A stretch of DNA of 64,000 nucleotides, from contig JAJBUG010000061.1 in the NCBI GenBank assembly GCA_020860515.1, forward strand, positions 63,012 through 127,011, read 5' to 3'. The translations under genes and the position numbers were made by a program. Positions 25,767 to 34,476 of this stretch are shown one piece after another. Source of the stretch: Bacteroidales bacterium (GTDB taxonomy: Bacteria; Bacteroidota; Bacteroidia; Bacteroidales; Muribaculaceae). Position 1 is the first letter of the stretch, and every line of letters starts with the position of its first letter. Under the pieces are notes generated by a model, which was not told the DNA's origin, searched no databases, and saw nothing but the letters and a program-made list of their open reading frames with translations.

Positions 25767-25801
25767 TATTAAGTATTAAGTATTAAGTATTAAGTATTAA
25801 G
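25767..25801. repeat. Five tandem copies of TATTAAG
   Basis: A 7-bp unit, TATTAAG, is repeated five times without mismatch, ending 17 bp before the next ATG. Copy number could vary by slippage and alter promoter or leader spacing of the M28 gene. Confidence 0.85.
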
Positions 25802-25818
25802 AAATAGGTTGTGCTGAT

Positions 25819-26799
25819 ATGAAGGAAATTTTGGTAATACTATTGGTTGCGGTGATGGCGAGCTGCGGTAAGAGCGGAGGCGGCCAGCAAGCCCAAGCCG
25901 CTGAGCAGCCTGCGGCAGAAGCAAAGAGCGCCTTTTCAGGTGATTCTGCCTATGCCTTTGTGGCTCAGCAGTGTGCATTCGGTCCGCGCGTCACAGGCAG
26001 CGAGGCAGCCCAGCAATGCGCACAATGGATGGTAAGCAAGCTGCGCCAATATGGAGCTACTGACATCCAAGAGCAGAAGGCTAAACTTCGCGCTACTGAT
26101 GGCACAATACTTAATGCTGTGAACATATCAGCGCGATTCAATCCCCAAGCCACCAATCGCATGCTTGTGATGGCCCATTGGGACAGCCGTCCTTGGGCTG
26201 ACCAAGATTCTGCCCAGGAAAATCGACGCAAGGCTATCGACGGAGCCAACGATGGAGCATCGGGCGTAGGAGTGATTTTGGAATTGGCTCGCCAAATGGC
26301 TCAAAAGCAACCCAAAATGGGAGTGGATGTGCTATTGGTGGATGCCGAAGACTATGGCCCACATGCCGATGAGCCTCGGAGTGAAGAAGACAGCGATGGA
26401 TGGGCCCTTGGCACCCAATATTGGGTGGAGAACCCCACTATTCCTCTTACAGATATCAAGTATGGCGTCCTTTTAGATATGGTAGGGGGCAAAGGCGCTA
26501 CATTTGCTCGCGAATACCACAGCGAATATGCAGCCAAGGCAGTAAACGACCGTGTTTGGCAGGCAGCTCGCAAAACCGGGGCTGGCAAGCGATTCATTGA
26601 CGCCATGGGGGGAGCCGTGGTTGATGACCATGTGTACCTGCTCATAGCTGGCGTGCCGGTAATTGACATCATCGAAGCTGCCCACCCCGAAACAGGCACC
26701 TTCCCGCCATATTGGCACACAATGGACGACAATATTTCCAACATCGACCCTGCCACCTTGCAGGATGTAGGCAACACCCTGATGCAGCTAATCTATTAA
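25819..26799 (+). CDS. M28-family lipoprotein, glutaminyl-cyclase-like
   Basis: 326 residues with a lipoprotein signal MKEILVILLVAVMASC (Cys16) and a Gln/Ala-rich linker. The core is an M28 zinc-hydrolase fold: VMAHWDSRPWAD (first zinc His/Asp), DGANDGASGVGVILELA (bridging Asp), LLVDAEDYG (catalytic Glu and Asp), then DMVGGKGATF and PVIDIIEAAHPETGTFPPYWHTMDDN (last zinc His). Arrangement and W/H residues match bacterial glutaminyl-peptide cyclotransferases, which form N-terminal pyroglutamate on exported proteins, rather than true aminopeptidases. That distinction is an inference. Outer-membrane or periplasmic location is expected. Confidence 0.85.
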   Translation: MKEILVILLVAVMASCGKSGGGQQAQAAEQPAAEAKSAFSGDSAYAFVAQQCAFGPRVTGSEAAQQCAQWMVSKLRQYGATDIQEQKAKLRATDGTILNAVNISARFNPQATNRMLVMAHWDSRPWADQDSAQENRRKAIDGANDGASGVGVILELARQMAQKQPKMGVDVLLVDAEDYGPHADEPRSEEDSDGWALGTQYWVENPTIPLTDIKYGVLLDMVGGKGATFAREYHSEYAAKAVNDRVWQAARKTGAGKRFIDAMGGAVVDDHVYLLIAGVPVIDIIEAAHPETGTFPPYWHTMDDNISNIDPATLQDVGNTLMQLIY

Positions 26800-26874
26800 C
26801 CCCTCGGGTACAGCCACCGTGGGGCCTGCATTAGGTTCCCTCCCAAAAGTCAATAACCCTCAAAAACCTTATAT

Positions 26875-27294
26875 ATGTCAATCGACGAAAAACAACAAGA
26901 AATAATTGATGAATTTGCCGACATCGACGACTGGATGGATCGTTACGGCTACATCATTGACCTTGGTAATGCCCTCCCGCCAATCGACGAAGAGCATAAG
27001 AAACCCGAAAACCTGATCGAAGGCTGCCAGAGCCGCGTATGGCTCAATGCCGAATGTAAAGATGGCAAAGTGCATTACACAGCCGACAGCGATGCCATTA
27101 TCGTGAAGGGCATAATATCACTCCTTATTAGCGTGCTCAATGACCACACTCCCGATGAAATCCTCAATGCCGACCTGCATTTCATCAAGGACATCGGACT
27201 GGCCGAGCATCTGTCGCCCACACGCAGCAATGGCCTCTTGGCAATGGTGAAGCAGATGAAGCTCGACGCCTTGGCTTTCAAATCAGTGGCTTAG
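26875..27294 (+). CDS. sufE: SufE-family sulfur acceptor
   Basis: 139 residues with the SufE active-site Cys51 in EGCQSRVWLNAE, the conserved IIVKGIISLLI helix, and normal length. SufE takes persulfide sulfur from the SufS desulfurase and passes it to the SufBCD scaffold for Fe-S cluster assembly in the cytoplasm. Here it stands alone, 75 bp after the M28 gene and not next to other suf genes; a DUF59 protein associated with Fe-S assembly lies at 33093. Confidence 0.93.
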   Translation: MSIDEKQQEIIDEFADIDDWMDRYGYIIDLGNALPPIDEEHKKPENLIEGCQSRVWLNAECKDGKVHYTADSDAIIVKGIISLLISVLNDHTPDEILNADLHFIKDIGLAEHLSPTRSNGLLAMVKQMKLDALAFKSVA

Positions 27295-27298
27295 CGCA

Positions 27299-27332
27299 TT
27301 AGTGATTTAGTGCTAAGTCACTAAATCACTAA
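27299..27332 (+). terminator. Hairpin after sufE
   Basis: TTAGTGATTTAGTG (27299-27312) and its complement (27319-27332) form a 14-bp perfect stem with a 6-nt loop, 5 bp after the stop. No long T-run, so terminator strength is uncertain. Confidence 0.6.
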
Positions 27333-27410
27333 ATTGCCTCAAATGTTGTCTTTTTTCAAGAATTAAGACAATTGCGCCGATTCTAATACTGTTGTTTAAG
27401 AGATTTTTTG

Positions 27411-27418
27411 TAATTTTG
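27411..27418 (+). promoter_or_regulatory. -7 element of the M6 protease promoter
   Basis: TAATTTTG matches TAnnTTTG, 30 nt before the ATG at 27449; a TTG at 27392-27394 is closer than usual for -33. Confidence 0.45.
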
Positions 27419-27448
27419 TGCTAAACTACTCAATAAAGCATTGCACTA

Positions 27449-30283
27449 ATGATTAAGCTATCTACTCGCCTTGTTTGCGCCTCGCTTTTGATGGCAGGCG
27501 CATTGAATGTCGGGGCTATTCCGGCCAAGCCTCGCCCATTCGTTTTTACCCAGCCTGATGGCTCAGCCATCACCGTGACCCTGCGTGGCGATGAGCGTGC
27601 CCACTGCTATCTTTCAGATGACGGTTGCATTTTGCTCAACCACGACAATGCCCTCTACTATGCTATGCTCGATGCACAAGGCCATGTGCAGCCATCAGCA
27701 TTATTAGCTCAGGAGGCAAATCGTCGCACTCCTGAAGCAGTCAAATTCCTTGAATCAGTTGACCAAGCCAAACTTGGCGAGGCTTTATCCAAGCAGGCTC
27801 AGCTATCAGGCCGTGGCCACCATATATCGTCGAGCAAAATGAGCAAAGCTCCCTCGCGTAGTGATGATGGTCAGGATGAAGGTTTTGATGAGTCAAAGAA
27901 GCTTTATGGACTGTTCCCATCAAACAATTTTCCCGCCTATGGCGAACGACGCGGACTGGTGGTGCTGGTTGAGTACCAGGACGTAGAGTTCTGCATAGAG
28001 GATCCCAACACTTACTTCTCGCGAATGTTAAACGAGGAGGGTTGGAGCGAAGATAATGGCACAGGCAGCGCACGCGACTATTTCATGGCTTGCTCAAATG
28101 GCAACTTTATGCCCACATTTGATGTCTATGGGCCGGTTACGCTACCCAACAATCGCGCTTATTATGGAGGCAATGATAGTTGGGGCAATGATAAAAACCC
28201 TGAGCAAATGGCTATCCACGCTTGCGACATCCTTGACGACGAAGTGGATTTCAGCCAATATGACAGTGATGGCGATGGGTTCATTGATATGGTATATATC
28301 TTCTATGCGGGTCGAGGCGAGGCCGATGGCGGGGGTGCTTCCACTGTATGGCCACATCAATGGGACATTAGCTCGGCCACAAACACCATCCATGAATATG
28401 ATGGAGTGAGACTTGAGCATTATGCCTGCGGCAATGAAATTCAGATGGGCGATATCCCTGATGGCATAGGCACATTTGTGCATGAATTTTCACATGCTAT
28501 GGGTTTGCCTGACCTTTACGCTACCAACTACACCTCAGCATTTACCCCTGGCGCATATTCAATTTTGGACTATGGTCCTTACAATAACAATTCCCATACG
28601 CCGCCTATTTATTCTATATTCGAGCGCTCTGCGCTGGGCTGGGCCGATGTGGAGATCTTGACGGAGCCAGGCGAATATCAACTGGAAGCCATCGAAAAGA
28701 GCAATCATGGCTATATGTTGCCCACTGAAAAGGAAACTGAATATTTCCTATTCGAGAATCGTCAGCAAGAAGGGTGGGACACCTACATACCAGGCCATGG
28801 CATGTTGATTTGGCACATTGACTATGTAGAAAGTGTATGGACCTACAATACGGTGAATAACAAGTCGAGCCACCAATATGTGGATATAATCGAAGCTGAT
28901 AACAATAAGACTGAGAGCACGCGTGATGGCGATCCTTTCCCAGGGGTTAGCAATGTGACCAAAATCACTGATTATACCACTCCTAAACTACATTCTTGGG
29001 CTGGCCAGTCAACGAATTACCCTATAAATCTCATTACTGAGAGTGAGGAGGGGGTAATTTCATTCTACGGTGGTCCGCGCCCCGACTTCAAGCCTGAGAC
29101 CCCTGAGGCTCTTGAGGCTGAAAACGTTACATTCCAATCGTTTACAGCTCGATGGAATCCAGTGACCGAAGCCGATTATTATGTAATTACGGTAACCGAT
29201 GGCGATGGAGAAACATTGACAGGGTGGGACGGACACATTATCTCGTCAGGGACTCTGGCCAATATTGGCAATTTGGATCCTTTGTCGGTCTATCGATACA
29301 GCGTATATGCAGTGGCTGATCAAATTAAGGGAGATGCATCAAATGTGATTGAAGTCAACACTCCGAATGCTCCGTTCAATTATCATAGAGTATCGGCTTT
29401 AGAAGCCACTGACGTAACTGCAAATTCATTTGTGGCCAATTGGGAAGACCTTGACTTGGCGCAGGAATTTGTAATCAATGTGAATGAAATCGGCCTGGTT
29501 GAGAATCCGCAATATGTAGTAGATTTCACTGGCGGCATTTCCAGTATGCCGGCTGGATGGTCCACCACTACAACACTTATATATAATAAGGAAGAGAATT
29601 GCGGCGAGGCACCTCCAGCTTTGCGCTTTGCTTCACCAGGCAATGTGGCATCGTGTACCTATGACAACCAAATCACTGGTGTAAAATTCTGGTATCGCGG
29701 TGTCAACACCAACGAAGAGAATCAAATACAGGTGCAAGTGACCGACGGTGCTTCATGGAGCACTATCGCCACTTTCAATCCAAGCAACGATGGCGGACAG
29801 ACAGCCGAAGTCACCGAAGTGCCTGAGGGTTACTATCGCATGCGCCTGCTGTATGTAGAGAAGTCACATCTTGGCGCTGTAGCGATTGATGATGTAGTGG
29901 TGGCCACAGATGGCAGTGATGAAGCCGAAACCGCCCTTGAGGGCTACGTAGATCGCTCGGTAGGAAAATCTTTGTCGTGCAAGGTCGAGGGGCTAAAGCC
30001 TGACACTCAGTACAAATATACCGTGACCGCTAATGACGGAGAACTCTGGTGCAAGGAAAGCAAGTCGGTTTACGTGACTACCAGCCATGATGCAGGAGTC
30101 AGCTCAGTGGTCGCCGATTCTGAAAATGACATACGTGTAGTGGGGCGCACAGTGTACAGTTCAGGTGCGTCAGCCTATTCGGTGGATGGTCGGCTTGTGG
30201 GCGTTGGCGCTGCCATCACCCTTTCCCCTGGAATTTATGTGATTCACTCAGGCACAGCAGTGCAAAAAGTGACAATAAAATAA
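27449..30283 (+). CDS. Secreted M6-family metalloprotease with C-terminal sorting-like domain
   Basis: 944 residues: signal peptide (SLLMAGALNVGAIPA), propeptide-like region, an M6 (immune inhibitor A-like) protease domain (about 155-560) with zinc motif HEFSHAMGLPDLY (His345-Glu346, His349), GRGEADGG and a DYGPYNN-type segment; then two fibronectin-III-like repeats around 565-660 and 660-900 with an inserted jelly-roll (VVDFTGGISSMPAGW), and a tail (VDGRLVGVGAAITLSPGIYVI) resembling a type IX sorting domain. It should degrade proteins outside the cell. Single-gene unit, convergent with gpsA and sharing its terminator. Protease class is clear; substrates are not. Confidence 0.92.
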   Translation: MIKLSTRLVCASLLMAGALNVGAIPAKPRPFVFTQPDGSAITVTLRGDERAHCYLSDDGCILLNHDNALYYAMLDAQGHVQPSALLAQEANRRTPEAVKFLESVDQAKLGEALSKQAQLSGRGHHISSSKMSKAPSRSDDGQDEGFDESKKLYGLFPSNNFPAYGERRGLVVLVEYQDVEFCIEDPNTYFSRMLNEEGWSEDNGTGSARDYFMACSNGNFMPTFDVYGPVTLPNNRAYYGGNDSWGNDKNPEQMAIHACDILDDEVDFSQYDSDGDGFIDMVYIFYAGRGEADGGGASTVWPHQWDISSATNTIHEYDGVRLEHYACGNEIQMGDIPDGIGTFVHEFSHAMGLPDLYATNYTSAFTPGAYSILDYGPYNNNSHTPPIYSIFERSALGWADVEILTEPGEYQLEAIEKSNHGYMLPTEKETEYFLFENRQQEGWDTYIPGHGMLIWHIDYVESVWTYNTVNNKSSHQYVDIIEADNNKTESTRDGDPFPGVSNVTKITDYTTPKLHSWAGQSTNYPINLITESEEGVISFYGGPRPDFKPETPEALEAENVTFQSFTARWNPVTEADYYVITVTDGDGETLTGWDGHIISSGTLANIGNLDPLSVYRYSVYAVADQIKGDASNVIEVNTPNAPFNYHRVSALEATDVTANSFVANWEDLDLAQEFVINVNEIGLVENPQYVVDFTGGISSMPAGWSTTTTLIYNKEENCGEAPPALRFASPGNVASCTYDNQITGVKFWYRGVNTNEENQIQVQVTDGASWSTIATFNPSNDGGQTAEVTEVPEGYYRMRLLYVEKSHLGAVAIDDVVVATDGSDEAETALEGYVDRSVGKSLSCKVEGLKPDTQYKYTVTANDGELWCKESKSVYVTTSHDAGVSSVVADSENDIRVVGRTVYSSGASAYSVDGRLVGVGAAITLSPGIYVIHSGTAVQKVTIK

Positions 30284-30333
30284 ATAATAAAGGCGCCTCC
30301 ACTGGAGGCGCCTTTATTATTTATTTTATTGTC
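30271..30333. terminator. Bidirectional terminator with 30-bp perfect stem
   Basis: Arms 30271-30300 and 30304-30333 are exact complements with a 3-nt loop (ACT). The core is AAAGGCGCCTCC flanked by A/T tracts. The left arm contains the last codons and stop of the M6 protease gene; the right arm ends 7 bp before the gpsA stop. It serves both convergent genes. Confidence 0.92.
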
Positions 30334-30339
30334 AAACCT

Positions 30340-31338
30340 TTATGTAAGTTTTTCGCAGAGGGCGCTTATAGCCTTGCTGGCGGGCACCTTCATGTAGAGA
30401 ATGTCATAGACACAATCCAGAATTGGCATATTCACGAGCGTGCGCTCGTTGATGTCGTGGATGCACTTGGTGCCGTAATATCCCTCGGCGGTCTGCTCCA
30501 TTTCCATTGTGGCAGCCTTCACTGAATATCCTTTGCCTATCATGGCACCAAAGTTATGATTGCGCGAGAAGCGCGAGTAAGCGGTCACCAACAAGTCGCC
30601 CAGGTACACCGAATCGCAGATGTTGCGGTCAGAGCGTGGACTCACGGCGTTGACAAATCTCGACATCTCTCTGATCGCATTGCTCACAAGCATTGCTATC
30701 AGATTGTCGCCTCGCTTCATGCCATGGATGATGCCAGCTGCTATGGCATATACATTCTTCAGCACAGCGGCGTATTCAATGCCATCTACATCCGTGCTGG
30801 TGATGGTATGCGAGTTCTTGCTCTGGATGCACTCGGCAAATGTGCGAGCGCGCTGCTCGTCGCGGCAACCGATGGTGAGATAGCTGATGCGGTCGAGAGC
30901 CACCTCCTCGGCGTGGCAGGGACCAGAAATCACAAGCATATTCTCAGGCGCGATTTGAAATCGCATGCCCATGTAGTCGGTTATCAGCATGTTTTCGCTG
31001 GGCACAATGCCCTTGATGGCGCTTACGATGCATTTTTGGCTCAGATCCACATTCACCTTGCTCACATGCTCCTTGAAATATGGCGAGGGGAAGGCAAGCA
31101 GCAGGGTGTCGCACTCGCGGCATACCTCGTTGATGTCGATGGAGAAAAATATCCGCTTGATGTCAAATTCCACATCAGTCAGATAAGCTGGGTTATGGCC
31201 CATGCGCTTGAAATCCTCGATGCGGTCGGCGCGCCGCATGTACCAATTCACTGTCTCGCAGTTGCGCAGTAGCAGTTTTGCTAAGGCAGTGGCCCAGCTG
31301 CCACCGCCCATCACAGCTATTTTGCCAGGGAAATCCAT
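30340..31338 (-). CDS. gpsA: glycerol-3-phosphate dehydrogenase [NAD(P)+]
   Basis: 332 residues. Rossmann motif [10 protein letters not shown] (residues 11-20), [17 protein letters not shown] and [13 protein letters not shown] segments, then the catalytic-lysine helix region ([30 protein letters not shown]) and a [23 protein letters not shown] substrate loop. It makes sn-glycerol-3-phosphate for phospholipid synthesis. Its start lies inside the lysS 3' end (22-bp overlap in another frame), so the two are probably cotranscribed and coupled. Confidence 0.94.
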   Translation of the reverse strand: MDFPGKIAVMGGGSWATALAKLLLRNCETVNWYMRRADRIEDFKRMGHNPAYLTDVEFDIKRIFFSIDINEVCRECDTLLLAFPSPYFKEHVSKVNVDLSQKCIVSAIKGIVPSENMLITDYMGMRFQIAPENMLVISGPCHAEEVALDRISYLTIGCRDEQRARTFAECIQSKNSHTITSTDVDGIEYAAVLKNVYAIAAGIIHGMKRGDNLIAMLVSNAIREMSRFVNAVSPRSDRNICDSVYLGDLLVTAYSRFSRNHNFGAMIGKGYSVKAATMEMEQTAEGYYGTKCIHDINERTLVNMPILDCVYDILYMKVPASKAISALCEKLT

Positions 31339-32858
31339 ATTATTGCTTTTTTTTCAGGACGCATTTGGGGGAATAGCAGCACCTCTTGGATTGCGTTTTG
31401 GCCCGTCATCAGCATTACCAGTCGGTCCATGCCGATGCCCATTCCTGATGTAGGAGGCATGCCGTATTCGAGAGCTCGAATAAAATCTTTGTCGATAATC
31501 ATAGCTTCGTCGTCGCCCTTTTCGGCCAGGCGCATTTGCTCTACAAAGCGCTCATATTGGTCGATGGGGTCGTTGAGTTCGCTATAAGCATTAGCCAATT
31601 CCTTGCCGTTGACCATCAGCTCGAATCGCTCGGTCAATTCGGGATTGTTACGATGACGCTTGGTAAGAGGCGACATCTCTATTGGATAATCGATGATGAA
31701 AGTGGGCTGGATATATTTGCCTTCGCATTTCTCACCGAAAATCTCATCAATCAGCTTGCCCTTGCCAAGACTTGGCGCAACTTCGATGTTCAGTTGCTTG
31801 CACACATCGCGCAGTTGAGCCTCGTCCATGCCGGTGATATCGATGCCTGTGTGCTCCTTGATAGCGTCGATCATCGTGACGCGGCGATATGGAGCCTTGA
31901 AATCGATTTCATTTTCACCGACCTTGACCTTGGTAGTGCCATTCACATCCAGGCAGATTTTTTCGAGCATCTTCTCGGTGAAGTCCATCATCCAATTGTA
32001 ATCCTTGTAGGCCACATAAATCTCCATGCAAGTGAACTCGGGATTATGGGTGCGGTCCATGCCTTCGTTGCGGAAGTTCTTTGAGAACTCATACACTCCC
32101 TCGAATCCTCCCACGATCAGACGCTTCAGGTACAGCTCGTCGGCAATGCGCAGATACAATGGGATGTCGAGAGCATTATGGTGAGTGATAAATGGGCGCG
32201 CAGCAGCTCCGCCAGGAATTGATTGCAAGATAGGAGTCTCCACCTCGATGTAGCCATTGCTGTTGAAATACTCACGCATTGAGTTGTACACCTTGGTACG
32301 CTTCAGGAAGATGTCCTTAATGCCGGGATTGACCACAAGGTCAACATATCGCATGCGGTAGCGCAGCTCCGGATCCTCAAAGGCATCGTAGGTTACGCCA
32401 TCCTTAACCTTTACAATAGGCAGTGGACGCAAGCTCTTGCTGAGCAGAGTAAGCTCCTGGGCATGGACAGTGATTTCACCAGTCTGTGTGCGGAACACAT
32501 AGCCCTTGATGCCGATGAAGTCGCCAATGTCGAGCAGTTTCTTAAACACTACATTGTACAGATCTTTGTTTTCTCCCGGACAAATCTCATCGCGGCTTAC
32601 ATACACTTGGATGCGGCCGTTATTGTCCATCAGTTCGATAAACGAAGCCTTGCCCATGATGCGGCGGCTCATCAAGCGCCCGGCAATCACTACGGGCCGC
32701 GGTGGCTGCAGGTTGTCGTCGAATGTTTCCTTAATTTCGTCGGTATAAGCATCTACGGGATATAGAGCAGCGGGATAGGGGTCGATGCCCATCTCGCGAA
32801 GCTTGCCTAAGCTTTGGCGGCGGATGCCTTCTTGTTCTGACAGCTGTTCTGTACTCAT
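31317..32858 (-). CDS. lysS: lysyl-tRNA synthetase, class II
   Basis: 513 residues: N-terminal OB-fold anticodon-binding domain ([23 protein letters not shown], about 55-150) and class II catalytic domain with motif 1 ([26 protein letters not shown]), motif 2 ([19 protein letters not shown]) and motif 3 ([13 protein letters not shown]). It charges tRNA-Lys. Length is standard; the tail after motif 3 is short (LFPQMRPEK...). The leader carries repeats and a -7 element at 32955-32962. gpsA overlaps its 3' end. Confidence 0.96.
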   Translation of the reverse strand: MSTEQLSEQEGIRRQSLGKLREMGIDPYPAALYPVDAYTDEIKETFDDNLQPPRPVVIAGRLMSRRIMGKASFIELMDNNGRIQVYVSRDEICPGENKDLYNVVFKKLLDIGDFIGIKGYVFRTQTGEITVHAQELTLLSKSLRPLPIVKVKDGVTYDAFEDPELRYRMRYVDLVVNPGIKDIFLKRTKVYNSMREYFNSNGYIEVETPILQSIPGGAAARPFITHHNALDIPLYLRIADELYLKRLIVGGFEGVYEFSKNFRNEGMDRTHNPEFTCMEIYVAYKDYNWMMDFTEKMLEKICLDVNGTTKVKVGENEIDFKAPYRRVTMIDAIKEHTGIDITGMDEAQLRDVCKQLNIEVAPSLGKGKLIDEIFGEKCEGKYIQPTFIIDYPIEMSPLTKRHRNNPELTERFELMVNGKELANAYSELNDPIDQYERFVEQMRLAEKGDDEAMIIDKDFIRALEYGMPPTSGMGIGMDRLVMLMTGQNAIQEVLLFPQMRPEKKAIIWISLAK

Positions 32859-32882
32859 TATATAGTGGTTTAGTGATTCTGT

Positions 32883-32927
32883 GTTTTAGTGTTTTAGTGT
32901 TTTAGTGATTCATGGTATTATGAATCA
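32883..32927 (-). repeat. Repeats and hairpin in the lysS leader
   Basis: Three exact tandem copies of GTTTTAGT (plus-strand reading, 32883-32906), then TGATTCAT (32906-32913) and ATGAATCA (32920-32927), an 8-bp stem with a 6-nt loop. These lie between the lysS promoter and its ATG. No T-box-like structure was recognised. Confidence 0.6.
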
Positions 32928-32954
32928 TCGAACACACTTATTTTCTATTTTAGC

Positions 32955-32962
32955 GCAAAGTT
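32955..32962 (-). promoter_or_regulatory. -7 element of lysS promoter
   Basis: On the minus strand TAACTTTG matches TAnnTTTG, giving a leader of roughly 90 nt. No clear -33 TTTG at the right distance. Confidence 0.55.
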
Positions 32963-33079
32963 ACGAAAAATTTGTTATTATTTATTCGTTATTTAATAGA
33001 TTTGTGCCTTTTTGTCCAAAAACAAAAATTTAAGAGGCAAAAAACCTTAAACTGTAAACCGAAAACAAAAACTATTTCG

Positions 33080-33087
33080 TAAATTTG
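33080..33087 (+). promoter_or_regulatory. -7 element abutting the DUF59 gene start
   Basis: TAAATTTG ends 5 nt before the ATG at 33093, which would place transcription start at or next to the start codon. The -33 is weak. Confidence 0.5.
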
Positions 33088-33092
33088 CACTT

Positions 33093-33413
33093 ATGAATGC
33101 AGAACAACGATTAAAACTCGAAGAAAAGGTGATAGAGATGCTCAGCACTGTCTATGACCCCGAAATCCCAGTGAATATCTATCAGCTGGGACTTATATAC
33201 AAAATCGACATCGATGATGACGCAAATCTCGATGTGGATATGACACTCACGGCTCCGAGCTGTCCTATGGCTGACTTCATAGTTCAGGACTGCTACGACA
33301 AGCTACGCAGCATCGAGGGGCTGAAGGAGGTAAAGGTAAACTTGGTGTACGAGCCTGCTTGGACTCAGGATATGATGAGCGAAGAGGCTAAGCTTGAGCT
33401 TGGATTCCTGTGA
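33093..33413 (+). CDS. DUF59 / MIP18-family Fe-S assembly protein
   Basis: 106 residues. The DUF59 core is complete: ML(S)TVYDPEIPVNIYQLGLIYKIDI, then MTLTAPSCPMADFI with the reactive Cys, and VKVNLVYEPAWTQDMMSEEAK, the form seen in SufT/PaaD-like proteins. Members help mature Fe-S proteins. The first Met is preferred since the next (residue 17) would remove part of the domain. Overlaps lpxH by 4 bp (GTGA), so the two are coupled. Confidence 0.9.
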   Translation: MNAEQRLKLEEKVIEMLSTVYDPEIPVNIYQLGLIYKIDIDDDANLDVDMTLTAPSCPMADFIVQDCYDKLRSIEGLKEVKVNLVYEPAWTQDMMSEEAKLELGFL

Positions 33414-34177
33414 GCCGACGTGTATATTTCATTAGCGACCTCCACCTGGGTGCCAGCTACATCCGCGACCAGCGAGCAGCCGAGCGGCGCGTAGTGGAAT
33501 TCCTAATGTCGATCAAGGACGATGCCGAGGCGCTGTACCTGATGGGCGACATCTTAGATTATTGGTACGAGTACCGTACAGTGGTGCCCAGGGGCTATGT
33601 GCGCTTTTTTGGAGCCTTGGCCCAGCTGGCCGATGCTGGAGTGAAAATCCATTGGTTCATAGGCAACCACGACATTTGGCTTTTCGACTATGTGCGTGAT
33701 GAAATAGGCGTAGAAATTATCGATGGTACTCGCGTGGAAGAAATCATGGGCAAGAAGTTTTTCCTGAGCCATGGCGATGGGGTGGGCAAGCTGCCACTGG
33801 GTTTCAGATTTATCCGAGGAGTGTTTCGCAACAAGGTGTGTCAGAAGCTTTACGCTGGCATTCACCCCCGATGGACCATCCCCTTTGCCCATGCCTGGAG
33901 CTCGGGCAACCGCGATTTCGACGAACGCACTTATGAAGCGCCACAGTTCGAGGGGATAGAAAGCGAACCTCAGGCTCAGTTTGCATTGGAATATTTGCGA
34001 GATGTTGACCCTACGATCAATTATTTCGTATTTGGCCATCGCCATGTCCTGGCCGACGAGCCTCTTAGCCCTACTTGCCGCCTTATAATTTTGGGCGATT
34101 GGATTACTCAGTTCAGTTATGCAGTATTCGACGGTAATGATATGATATTATCAAAATATGATACAAATAGAAGTTAA
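33410..34177 (+). CDS. lpxH: UDP-2,3-diacylglucosamine diphosphatase-like metallophosphoesterase
   Basis: 255 residues from a GTG start overlapping the previous stop. Calcineurin-like metal motifs appear in order: FISDLHLGA, LMGDILDYW, FIGNHDIW, LSHGDG and FGHRH. This pattern and the RAAERRVVEFL region match LpxH-type enzymes that cleave UDP-2,3-diacylglucosamine to lipid X in lipid A synthesis at the inner membrane face. Bacteroidetes LpxH homologues often have this 250-residue length. Confidence 0.87.
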   Translation: MSRRVYFISDLHLGASYIRDQRAAERRVVEFLMSIKDDAEALYLMGDILDYWYEYRTVVPRGYVRFFGALAQLADAGVKIHWFIGNHDIWLFDYVRDEIGVEIIDGTRVEEIMGKKFFLSHGDGVGKLPLGFRFIRGVFRNKVCQKLYAGIHPRWTIPFAHAWSSGNRDFDERTYEAPQFEGIESEPQAQFALEYLRDVDPTINYFVFGHRHVLADEPLSPTCRLIILGDWITQFSYAVFDGNDMILSKYDTNRS

Positions 34178-34322
34178 ATTAACTAAATTTAACCTACATT
34201 AAAAAGTGTTACTTACAAATTTTTAAATCTGTAATCGATTGATATATAATTAAATGGTGAAATTTTGAGTTTGAGAAACAAAAAAGTAATTAAAGAAATA
34301 TGTTAGAAAACATAAAAAAAAA

Positions 34323-34354
34323 TTTGGTGGGGTGGACAAAAGTTACGACCTTTG
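34323..34354 (+). promoter_or_regulatory. Orphan promoter in the lpxH / TIGR02757 gap
   Basis: TTTG (34323-34326), a 20-nt spacer and GACCTTTG (34347-34354): spacing and the TTTG half of the -7 element match; the initial TA is GA. There is no open frame downstream on this strand before the terminator. Confidence 0.45.
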
Positions 34355-34358
34355 TACC

Positions 34359-34443
34359 GCAAACCTAAAATAATCTTTTTTACCTTAGAAATTGTACCTA
34401 TTGGAAACCTTAAAAAAAGGGCTCTGCGACAGAGTCCTTTTTT
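34359..34443 (+). ncRNA. Candidate small RNA of about 85 nt
   Basis: The stretch between the orphan promoter and the terminator at 34413-34443 has no ATG and no good coding frame, so a short untranslated transcript is predicted. It matches no family I recognise. The terminator may instead only serve the convergent TIGR02757 gene. The rest of the gap (34178-34320) is AT-rich without visible features. Confidence 0.3.
34413..34443. terminator. Bidirectional intrinsic terminator
   Basis: AAAAAAGGGCTCTG, loop CGA, CAGAGTCCTTTTTT: a 14-bp stem with one G-U pair and A/T tracts on both ends. It lies 33 bp beyond the TIGR02757 stop. Confidence 0.85.
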
Positions 34444-34476
34444 AATTTTCCAGATACCCTTACTCCTTAACCCTAA

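Noticed and set aside
25767..25801. CRISPR-like repeat
   Set aside because: The heptamers are directly adjacent with no spacers.
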